The position numbers and the translations under genes are program-made. From positions 1-6,914 of the forward strand of contig JAUPWC010000594.1 in NCBI GenBank assembly GCA_030916665.1: a DNA stretch of 6,914 bases, written 5' to 3'. Shown here piece after piece: positions 1-5,717 of this stretch; position 1 is the first letter of the stretch, and the number at the start of each line of letters is the position of its first letter. This DNA is from Verrucomicrobiota bacterium (GTDB lineage: Bacteria > Verrucomicrobiota > Verrucomicrobiia > Opitutales > Opitutaceae). The notes under the pieces are model-generated. The model searched no databases, was not told the origin of the DNA, and saw only the letters and a list, made by a program, of their open reading frames with translations.

Positions 1-12
1 ACACCCGAATCA

Positions 13-38
13 GGCGGGGTTCGGAGACCCCGCCCTAC
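13..38 (-). repeat. GTAG-headed REP-like hairpin, single unit
   Basis: Read on the minus strand this is GTAG followed by the perfect 8-bp arms GGCGGGGT and ACCCCGCC around loop CTCCGA. It lies 22 bp beyond the stop codon of the TonB-dependent receptor gene, in the same orientation as that gene. The unit at 6307-6332 has the same head, the same loop and the same position relative to a gene, but differs at two stem positions on each arm with pairing kept. No T-rich tract follows on the minus strand, so it is not a textbook Rho-independent terminator, although it could still stabilise the mRNA 3' end. Confidence 0.75.
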
Positions 39-60
39 AATTCCGATCAGGTTGGCGAAC

Positions 61-2868
61 TCAGAGCTTCCAGCGAAGACCGAAGTTGGCGCTCCAGCCG
101 TATTCCTCGACCTGGCCGAGGCGGTTGCCCTGGTTGGCGCCGGGGCTCTTGAGGAAGACGCGGAACGGCTCGTCGGTGATGTTCAGCACTTCGCCGTAGA
201 GCTCCCAGTTCTTGGTGAGCTTGTAGCGGCCGGTGAAATCGAGCTGCTTGAAGTCGTCCACGTAGAGATCCTGCCAAGCTTCGCCGCCGAGCGGCTCGTC
301 CTCGCGCAGGCGCTCGGTGCGGAAGTTCAGCGCGAGGCGCAGGAAGAGACCGGCCTTCTCGTAGGTGAGGCCGAGATTGCCAGTGCGGTCGCTCTGGCCG
401 ATGAACGGCACGTCCTCGCCGGGGCGCGTCGGGTAGGTCGCCTCGCTGTCGAGGAAGGTGATGTTGGCCATCACGCCGAGACCGTCGAACGGCGCGGGCA
501 GAAACCGCAGCTGCTGCTGGTAGGCCAGCTCGACACCGGTGATCGAACCGTCGGAACCGTTGGCATAGGTGGTCAGGTCGTAACTGTCGCCGTTGATGAC
601 CAGCGGAGTCGGGTCCTCGTATTCGTAGGAGAAGTTCTCGATCTGCTTGTGGAACACGGCGGCGGAAACGACGCCGAGCGAGGGCAGGTAATATTCGACC
701 GAGGCGTCCCAGTTCACCGCCTCAAGGGCCTCGAGAGCCGGGTTGCCGCGGGTGACCTCAAGGTCGTCGCTGTTCACGAGCGAACGGAAGGCGGTGTCGC
801 CAAACGAGGGCCGCGCGAGGGAGTTGGACCAGGAGGCGCGGAACACCAGGTTCTTGTCCACGTCGTAGCGGAAATGGACGCCGGGCAGGACGTTGGTGTA
901 GCTGCGCGAGGCAGTGCGGCGCGTCGCGACCTCGTTGACGAGGTCCAGCTCGTTGCCGGTGGTCTCGAACTTCGTGCGCTCCACGCGCACGCCGCCGAGA
1001 ATGTTCAACCGGCCAAACTGGGAGCCGCCCATGACGTAGCCGGACAGCACATCCTCGCCGATCTCGAAGTCCTCGAATTCGCTGTCCTCGAACACGCGGC
1101 CGCCGGTGAAGGCGCCGCGGTTCGAGTAGAAGGCTTCTTTCACGGCCGCCGTGCTGATCCGCGGCACCCGCAGATAGGGATAGTCGCTGGCCGGCTCCGC
1201 GAGATTCACGAAGGTGAACGACGAGGGCGCGGCGCCGAGCTCATAGACCTCGCCCTCGGACTCCTTCTCCTTGTTGCGGAGCAGCGCGCCGAACTTCACC
1301 CAGGCCGGGCTGCCCGTGAAATCGTAGCGGGCATTAAGGCCGAGGTCGCTCTCGGTCTCGCTACCCGACTCGTTCGCGAGGTCCACGCGCTGGAACGCGT
1401 AGGACGACGGCTCAAAGAAGCTGGCGCCAGCGAGCTGGGTGACACTGAGGTTATAGGCGCCGGCGGTGTCGTAGCGGATGCTGGCGTCGCGGGTGTTGCG
1501 GCGAAATCGGGCGACGATCTCGTCGGGACGGCGCTCGTCGCCCTTCGTGTAACCGGCCTGCACGTCGAACTTCCAGGCGCCGGTCTGGCGCTCCATGCCG
1601 GCCATGACGGTGGAAACGTCCTGGTCCTTTTCGCGGATGCGCAGGCGGCGGCCGTAGCGGCGGAGCGCCGTGTAGGTGGCCGAGTCAGCCGTGACCGAGG
1701 CCGTGTTCAGCGTGCCCTCGGCAAAATCGAAAATCGTGAGGTGCCGGCTCTCGGTGTCGGTGAACCGGTTGTAGCCGCCGTGGACGTAGAACACGGTGCC
1801 GGGTTCGGGCCGCGCCTCGAAGGCGGCGTTCACGCCGTAGCGCTCGCGGTTGATCACGTAGTCGCGGAACTCCAGCGCCTCGGCGACGTAGAACGGCGTG
1901 CCGTTTTCGGACGGCGAGGTCCAGGCGCCGCCGGTCTCGAAGTTGTGGGAGCCGAACTTGCGCTCTTGCCAGGTCGGCGCGATGAGGAAGCCGTATTGCT
2001 TGTCCGCACCGAAACGCTGCGAGACGTAGCCGTTGAACTTGCTGCTGTATTCGCCGCTCTGGTCGGCGAACTGGCCCTGCGCGCTGAAACTCGCGGCGAG
2101 GCCGTCGTGCTCAAAGGGGCTCTTCGTCTTGATGTTCACCTGGCCGCCCAGACCCTCGCCGTCCATGTCGGGCGTGGGGACCTTGGTGACCTCGATGGCC
2201 GCGAGCGCGTCGGCGGGGATCACGTCGAGCGCGGTGGCGCGCTCGCCGAGGTCGGCGCCGGCGAAGGAGCCGCCGTTCACCTTCACGGAGGTGAAGGTGT
2301 AGTTGAGCCCGCGCAGCACGATGTAGCGGCCCTCGCCCTGGTCGCGGTAGAGCGAGATGCCGGGGATGCGCTGGATCGCCTCGGCGGCGTTCTGGTCGGG
2401 GAAATTGCCGATCTCGTCGGAAGCGACGATGTTCGTGAGCGTGGCGGCGGCGCGCTGCTGGTTGATGGCGCGGGCCGTGCCGACGGCGGCGCCCTCGATC
2501 ACGAGCTTGTCCAGCTCGACCGTCTCGCTGTTGAACGCGACGTTGAGCCGCGTGGCGCCGTTGACCTCGACGCTGCGGGCGACGCCCGGGTAGCCGACGT
2601 AGTTCACTTCGACGCTGTAGCTGCCGGGAGGCACGCCCGCGAAGGAATAGTCGCCGGCCGTGCCGGTGTAGGTCTCCAGGTCGGTGCCGGCCAGCGTCAC
2701 GCGCGCGCCGGAGAGCGCCAGTCCGGTCGAGGCGTCGGTCACGCGACCGCCGAGCGATCCGGCCGTCTGGGCGAGCAGAGAAGCGCCGATCAGGGCGAGC
2801 GCCGCGCCGGCGGCGCGCAGAAACAGGGAAAAGGCGCGGGAGTCCGCGCGGGAGTTCTTGGTTTGCAT
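61..2868 (-). CDS. TonB-dependent receptor with carboxypeptidase-regulatory-like domain
   Basis: This is an outer-membrane active transporter of 935 residues, expected to import a large or scarce substrate with energy from TonB-ExbBD. Residues 1-33 look like a signal peptide (hydrophobic AALALIGASLL, cleavage near LLA-QTAG). Residues 38-115 form a carboxypeptidase-regulatory-like beta-sandwich (GRVTDASTGLALSGARVTL, then the YSFAGVPPGSYSVEV strand). Residues 119-126 (LDKLVIEG) sit where a TonB box is expected. The plug spans about 135-250 and has the TIGR01782 signatures EIGNFPDQNAAEAIQRIPG (152-170), QGEGRYIVLRGLNYTF and PDMDGEGLGGQVNIKTK. The rest is the 22-strand barrel, ending in LRWKL rather than the usual terminal F or W. 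The family is often linked to glycan uptake, but nothing here identifies the substrate: no glycosidase, SusD-like or sensor gene adjoins it. The ATG at 2868 is chosen because the signal peptide starts there; no clear ribosome-binding site is visible. Confidence 0.95.
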   Translation of the reverse strand: MQTKNSRADSRAFSLFLRAAGAALALIGASLLAQTAGSLGGRVTDASTGLALSGARVTLAGTDLETYTGTAGDYSFAGVPPGSYSVEVNYVGYPGVARSVEVNGATRLNVAFNSETVELDKLVIEGAAVGTARAINQQRAAATLTNIVASDEIGNFPDQNAAEAIQRIPGISLYRDQGEGRYIVLRGLNYTFTSVKVNGGSFAGADLGERATALDVIPADALAAIEVTKVPTPDMDGEGLGGQVNIKTKSPFEHDGLAASFSAQGQFADQSGEYSSKFNGYVSQRFGADKQYGFLIAPTWQERKFGSHNFETGGAWTSPSENGTPFYVAEALEFRDYVINRERYGVNAAFEARPEPGTVFYVHGGYNRFTDTESRHLTIFDFAEGTLNTASVTADSATYTALRRYGRRLRIREKDQDVSTVMAGMERQTGAWKFDVQAGYTKGDERRPDEIVARFRRNTRDASIRYDTAGAYNLSVTQLAGASFFEPSSYAFQRVDLANESGSETESDLGLNARYDFTGSPAWVKFGALLRNKEKESEGEVYELGAAPSSFTFVNLAEPASDYPYLRVPRISTAAVKEAFYSNRGAFTGGRVFEDSEFEDFEIGEDVLSGYVMGGSQFGRLNILGGVRVERTKFETTGNELDLVNEVATRRTASRSYTNVLPGVHFRYDVDKNLVFRASWSNSLARPSFGDTAFRSLVNSDDLEVTRGNPALEALEAVNWDASVEYYLPSLGVVSAAVFHKQIENFSYEYEDPTPLVINGDSYDLTTYANGSDGSITGVELAYQQQLRFLPAPFDGLGVMANITFLDSEATYPTRPGEDVPFIGQSDRTGNLGLTYEKAGLFLRLALNFRTERLREDEPLGGEAWQDLYVDDFKQLDFTGRYKLTKNWELYGEVLNITDEPFRVFLKSPGANQGNRLGQVEEYGWSANFGLRWKL

Positions 2869-2897
2869 AAGTCAGCCGCGACCCTGCACGCGCCGAA

Positions 2898-2976
2898 AAA
2901 CCGCGGTCAACGCGCGACCACGTCCGTCGCGGAATCTTAACCCGCACGAAACACGGCCGTCACAAACCGCGGTTTG
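2898..2976. promoter_or_regulatory. Candidate operator region upstream of the TonB receptor gene
   Basis: A perfect 14-bp palindrome, CAAACCGCGGTTTG, lies at 2963-2976. The 10-mer AAACCGCGGT recurs at 2898-2907, closer to the receptor start codon and with only its left half conserved. A short dyad with a central CG resembles LacI-family operators in general form, and that family often controls carbohydrate-uptake receptors; the regulator itself is not in the window. Between the two copies, on the minus strand, TAAGAT (2939-2934) is a weak -10-like match without a convincing -35. The dyad may therefore be regulatory, but the promoter is not established. Confidence 0.35.
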
Positions 2977-2979
2977 CGG

Positions 2980-3031
2980 GTAGGGCGAGTCGTCCCGACG
3001 AGCCGCGGCTCATCCGGAGGATTCGCCCTAC
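2980..3031. repeat. Inverted pair of GTAG-headed REP-like hairpins (BIME-like)
   Basis: Two 25-bp units face tail to tail: plus strand 2980-3004 and minus strand 3031-3007, separated by the 2 bp GC at 3005-3006. Each unit is GTAG, GGC, GA, a 4-bp arm, loop TCC, the complementary 4-bp arm, GA, GCC. The opposed GA/GA steps form the same internal mismatch in both units. The arms are GTCG/CGAC in one unit and ATCC/GGAT in the other, so all four differences between the units are two compensated base pairs. The whole element can also fold as one long cruciform (10-bp outer stem 2979-2988 with 3023-3032). It lies between the divergent receptor and methyltransferase genes, with one end 50 bp from the methyltransferase start. 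Confidence 0.8.
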
Positions 3032-3081
3032 CTTGAATGCCGCGATTGCCTTGCGTCCGCCGCGCCTGTTTGCTCGCCCGC

Positions 3082-3804
3082 ATGCCCCTCACCAAAGCCG
3101 AGATCACGCGCCTGCGCTCCCTGCAGGAGAAGAAGCACCGCGAGGCGGCCGGGCTCTTCGTGGTCGAGGGCGAGAAGGTCGTGGGCGAACTGCTGGGTGC
3201 GAAGTTTCCCCTCGTGGACATCTACGCCACCCCGGCCTGGACCGGCGCGCGCACCGTCGATGTGACCGCCGACGAGATGGCCCGCTTCAGTCACTACCCC
3301 ACCCCGGCGAGCGTGCTCGCCGTGGGCAAGATCACGCGCCCTCCGCTCGCCGCCGGCGCGCTCGACCGCGGGCTGACCCTCGCCCTCGACGGCATCCAGG
3401 ACCCCGGCAACGTCGGCACGCTCCTGCGCATCGCCGACTGGTTCGCCTGCGACCGCGTGCTGCTCTCACCCGACTGCGCCGACCTGTTCTCCCAGAAAGT
3501 CGTCAACGCCAGCATGGGCTCCTTCGCCCGGGTCGACGCGCATACGTTGCCGCTGGCCACAGCTTTCGCCAGCGTGAAGGTGCCGGTGCTCGGCTGCGAT
3601 CTCCAGGGCGACGCCGTCCACGCGCTCACGCCCCTGCGCGACGCCGTCATCGTCATCGGCAGCGAGGGCCGCGGCATCTCCGACGCCGTCCGGCCCTTTG
3701 TGACGTATTATATTACAATTCCAAAATACGGCGGCGCCGAGTCCCTCAACGCCGCCGTCGCCGCCGCCATCGTGTGCGACAACCTGCGGCGCGTGTCCAA
3801 GTAG
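3082..3804 (+). CDS. TrmH/SpoU-family RNA 2'-O-methyltransferase (SPOUT class)
   Basis: This enzyme is predicted to move a methyl group from S-adenosylmethionine to a ribose 2'-OH in tRNA or rRNA, in the cytoplasm. It has 240 residues, the usual size for the two-domain TrmH/RlmB/TsnR-like group. Residues 1-90 are the substrate-binding domain (KAEITRLRSLQEKKHREAAG, then LFVVEGEKVVGELL). The catalytic trefoil-knot domain shows motif 1 at 103-121 (DGIQDPGNVGTLLRIADWF, with N110 and R116), KVVNASMGS at 139-147, motif 2 GSEGRGIS at 193-200 and motif 3 IPKYGGAESLNAAVAAAI at 213-230. The ATG at 3082 is preferred because family members begin just before the KAEI helix; an in-frame ATG at 3037 would add 15 residues without homologous character and begin 5 bp from the repeat. 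The TAG stop is the TAG of the following GTAG repeat. The exact RNA target cannot be read from sequence. Confidence 0.93.
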   Translation: MPLTKAEITRLRSLQEKKHREAAGLFVVEGEKVVGELLGAKFPLVDIYATPAWTGARTVDVTADEMARFSHYPTPASVLAVGKITRPPLAAGALDRGLTLALDGIQDPGNVGTLLRIADWFACDRVLLSPDCADLFSQKVVNASMGSFARVDAHTLPLATAFASVKVPVLGCDLQGDAVHALTPLRDAVIVIGSEGRGISDAVRPFVTYYITIPKYGGAESLNAAVAAAIVCDNLRRVSK

Positions 3805-3852
3805 GGGCGTGCCTTGCGCGCGCCCGCGGGCGTGGTCAAGCCACACCCCTAC
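3801..3852. repeat. Inverted pair of GTAG-headed REP-like hairpins at the methyltransferase stop codon
   Basis: Two 25-bp units face tail to tail, plus 3801-3825 and minus 3852-3828, with the same 2-bp GC spacer as the pair at 2980-3031. Unit one has GTAG, arm GGGCGTGC, loop CTTGC, arm GCGCGCCC. Unit two has GTAG, arm GGGTGTGG, loop CTTGA, arm CCACGCCC. The arm differences keep pairing through one swapped G-C pair and G-U wobbles. The centre is the palindrome CGCCCGCGGGCG. The TAG at 3802-3804 is also the stop codon of the methyltransferase gene. The structure could act as an mRNA 3'-end barrier, but no U-tract follows. Confidence 0.8.
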
Positions 3853-3932
3853 AAGTTTGCCTGATGTGGGTAATTCCTGCAGCTCATCGCGACGGGATTG
3901 CCTGCCCGGCGGTGTTGCATCATTCCATGCCC

Positions 3933-4355
3933 ATGAAACTCCTCCGCCTGCTCGCGCTCGGCGCTGTGCTCACCCTGCCCGCCTTCGCCGGCACCGAAAT
4001 CAAACGCTTCAAGCAGGGCGACTGGGAGGACGACATCGGCTACCGGCAGGTCGTCCGCGCCGGCAATTGCCTCTACCTCTCCGGCTGGGCCGAAAGCGGC
4101 GCCATGCCCGATGCCATCCGCAAGACCTACGACAACCTCGTGCAGCAGCTCAAAGCGCATGGCCTCACCTTGAAGGACGTCGTGAAGGAGAACATCTACA
4201 CGACGGATATCGAGGCTCTCAAAGCCAACCTACCCGTCCGTCGCGCCTACTACGGCAAGGACTTCCCCGCCGCGACTTGGGTGCAAGTCGTGCGCCTTTA
4301 CGAGCCCGACCAGGTGATCGAGGTCGAGCTCATCGCCGTGATTTCTGAAAAGTGA
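3933..4355 (+). CDS. Exported RidA-like (YjgF/UK114) family protein
   Basis: Cytoplasmic RidA hydrolyses reactive enamine/imine intermediates; this relative appears to be exported and its reaction is unknown. The protein has 140 residues. Residues 1-19 (MKLLRLLALGAVLTLPAFA) are a classical signal peptide with an AFA cleavage site. The RidA fold follows, with YLSGWAESG (48-56), the helix around TYDNLVQQLKAHGL (65-78), VVKENIYTTD (83-92) and the C-terminal strands WVQVVRLYEP and VIEVELIAVI. In RidA the substrate carboxylate is held by an Arg in the PARS-type motif (R105 in E. coli); here the same place reads FPAAT, with Ala114, while the Glu that should match E. coli E120 is kept (E130). Family groups lacking this Arg are not thought to be classical imine deaminases. 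The ATG at 3927 would add only Met-Pro and is an equally possible start. The next gene overlaps the stop. Confidence 0.88.
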   Translation: MKLLRLLALGAVLTLPAFAGTEIKRFKQGDWEDDIGYRQVVRAGNCLYLSGWAESGAMPDAIRKTYDNLVQQLKAHGLTLKDVVKENIYTTDIEALKANLPVRRAYYGKDFPAATWVQVVRLYEPDQVIEVELIAVISEK

Positions 4356-5269
4356 ACCTACCCCCGCCGATGCACACCCCATCCCGACTTCGCCCACCGT
4401 CCTCCGTTCTCTGTTTTCTGTTCTCCGTCTTCTGTCTCCTGTCCTCCGCCACCGCCGCCGCCCCATCCCCCGACCTCTTCGCCTACGACAAATCCGCCCC
4501 GTTCAACCTACAGGAGGCCGGACGCGAGACGCGTAGCGCCGCCCTCGTGCGCGACCTCACCTTCACGCCCGCCGACAAACCGGTGAAGGCCTTCCTCGTC
4601 TCACCCGCAAGCGGCGCCGGCCCACACGCCGCCATCCTCTACGTCCACTGGCTCGGCGATCCCAAGACGACCAACCGCACGCAGTTTCTCGACGAGGCCG
4701 TGGCGCTCGCGGGCCGCGGCGTGGTGTCGCTGCTCGTCGAGGGCATGTGGGCCGAACCCGACTGGTATAAGAACCGCGTCCCCGAGGAGGACTTTGCTCA
4801 CGCCATCCGCCAAGTCATCGAGCTGCGCCGCGCCATGGACCTGCTGCTCGCCCAACCCGGCATCGATCCCGCGCGCGTGGCCTTCGTCGGACACGACTTC
4901 GGCGCGATGTATGGGATGATGGCCGAGGCGCTGGACCGCCGCGCCAAGACCTGTGTGTTCATGGCGCCCACGCCGCACTTCGTGGACTGGTTCCTCTTCC
5001 GCCAGCAGCCCAAGGAGCTCGCCGCCTACAAGGCCCAGCTCGCCACCATCGACCCCGTGCTCTTCGTGGGGAAGCTCGCCCCCGCGTCGGTGTTCTTCCA
5101 ATTCGCGAGCAAGGATTTCTACGTCACCGCCGAGGAAGCCGCCGAATTCTACGCCGCCGCCGGCCCGCGCAGGCAACTGGCCACCTACGATGCCGATCAC
5201 GGTCTCCATTCCCCCGAAGTCGCCGCCGACCGTGTGGCGTGGCTGGCGCGGGAGCTGGGGTTGAAGTAG
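4352..5269 (+). CDS. Exported alpha/beta hydrolase (dienelactone-hydrolase-like) with Asp at the nucleophile elbow
   Basis: This is a predicted exported hydrolase of unknown substrate, 305 residues from GTG 4352. That GTG overlaps the RidA-like TGA (GTGA), suggesting translational coupling; ATG 4370 is a reasonable alternative giving a shorter signal peptide. Residues 18-37 are the hydrophobic core and cleavage region (SVLCFLFSVFCLLSSATAAA). The core fold shows strand AAILYVHWLGD (93-103), helix QFLDEAVALAGRG, and the elbow VAFVGHDFGAMYG (176-188). In dienelactone hydrolases the central elbow residue is Cys or Ser; here it is Asp182 in GHDFG, as in epoxide hydrolases and haloalkane dehalogenases (GHDWG). 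Asp255 (FASKDFYV) and His283 (DADHGLHS) fit the remaining triad positions. Expression is likely joint with the RidA-like gene. The stop TAG belongs to a GTAG repeat. Fold assignment is firm; the Asp-based chemistry is inferred. Confidence 0.88.
   Translation: MNLPPPMHTPSRLRPPSSVLCFLFSVFCLLSSATAAAPSPDLFAYDKSAPFNLQEAGRETRSAALVRDLTFTPADKPVKAFLVSPASGAGPHAAILYVHWLGDPKTTNRTQFLDEAVALAGRGVVSLLVEGMWAEPDWYKNRVPEEDFAHAIRQVIELRRAMDLLLAQPGIDPARVAFVGHDFGAMYGMMAEALDRRAKTCVFMAPTPHFVDWFLFRQQPKELAAYKAQLATIDPVLFVGKLAPASVFFQFASKDFYVTAEEAAEFYAAAGPRRQLATYDADHGLHSPEVAADRVAWLARELGLK
4402..4450 (+). repeat. Seven degenerate 7-bp tandem repeats inside the hydrolase signal-peptide coding region
   Basis: Seven consecutive heptamers fit YTCYGTY: 4402, 4409, 4416, 4423 and 4430 match fully, while 4437 and 4444 each carry a single T-to-C change. 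The tract encodes residues 18-33 of the hydrolase, the hydrophobic part of its signal peptide. Because 7 is not a multiple of 3, gain or loss of one unit would shift the reading frame. The strand asymmetry (pyrimidine-rich on plus) is unlike the surrounding coding sequence. Confidence 0.75.
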
Positions 5270-5703
5270 GGCCGATCTCCGACCGGCCGGATCGGCTTCT
5301 TCAATGCAGCCCGTTGGTTCGGGCATCTGAGAACGGAGTCTTCCCCATGACCCCCACCAGTAATCTTCGTGAGAGCCTGCTCCGGATCTCCCAGCAAGCG
5401 CCACGACTTCTTCATGCCTTCAATCTGGAACGTCACGCCATTGGAGTGAAGGTAAGGACCGCGCCTAGAAGTATCGACTATCCACGCAACTACCGCGCGT
5501 CCACTTGGAATCGCTTCAGGCACAAACTCCGAAAGGGAATCACTGATATTCACTTCCTTCATTACCCGCCTTTCGTGCTCATAAAATGGGCGCCCTACCT
5601 CGGAATCGTGCATGCGGACGAAAAGCCGCTTCTGACTTTCGACCGACTGACAGCCCGCGAGGCACTATGCGCCCAAGAGAAGTATAAGCGATGCCTTCTG
5701 CAT
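5197..5703 (-). pseudogene. Interrupted lipoprotein gene: in-frame TAG inside the signal peptide
   Basis: On the minus strand, ATG at 5703 opens MQKASLILLLGA, a TAG codon lies at 5667-5665 (codon 13), and the same frame continues CLAGCQSVESQ and on without another stop to 5197. Read across the TAG, it gives a basic start, a leucine-rich core and a lipobox LAGC with Cys at codon 18, a complete lipoprotein signal. The TAG is one change from TTG (Leu) or TCG (Ser). A GGAAG ribosome-binding site sits 4 nt before the ATG, and the upstream membrane-protein gene ends 14 nt away, so the two probably formed an operon. The mature part (about codons 19-125) includes VAWIVDTSRRGPYLHSNGVT and GMKKSWRLLGDPEQALTKI; I do not recognise a family. 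The C-terminus runs through the 5261-5304 hairpin and 73 nt into the antisense of the hydrolase gene, so its natural end may be lost. Internal ATGs at 5613 or 5562 could still make a non-exported product. Sequencing error or readthrough are alternatives. Confidence 0.6.
5261..5304. repeat. GTAG-headed REP-like unit and terminator-like hairpin at the hydrolase stop codon
   Basis: The unit proper is 5266-5288: GTAG, arm GGCCGATC, loop TCC, arm GACCGGCC (one A-C mismatch). Its TAG (5267-5269) is the hydrolase stop codon. An alternative longer fold pairs TTGAAG 5261-5266 with CTTCAA 5299-5304 and GCCGATC 5271-5277 with GATCGGC 5290-5296, followed on the plus strand by TTCTTC. That could act as a weak intrinsic terminator for the RidA-like/hydrolase pair, and perhaps in both directions, since the minus-strand pseudogene reads into it. 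Confidence 0.65.
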
Positions 5704-5717
5704 CCTGCTTCCGCTGA

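Noticed and set aside
52..2940. 962-codon open frame on the plus strand opposite the TonB-dependent receptor
   Set aside because: It is the antisense of a gene with strongly G/C-ending codons, which removes antisense stops. The product is a V/A/E/G-rich string without domains, while the minus frame has a full set of receptor motifs.
2111..2947. Arg-rich minus-strand frame overlapping the receptor N-terminus
   Set aside because: It is a shifted-frame shadow of the receptor gene with no domain signature.
3037..3081. Upstream extension of the methyltransferase from ATG 3037
   Set aside because: The added residues (MPRLPCVRRACLLAR) match nothing in the family and begin 5 bp after the repeat; the ATG at 3082 fits the family N-terminus.
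5588..5598. GTAGGGCGCCC on the minus strand as an eighth REP unit
   Set aside because: It lacks a loop and a second arm, and lies inside the coding-like lipoprotein frame; chance is sufficient.
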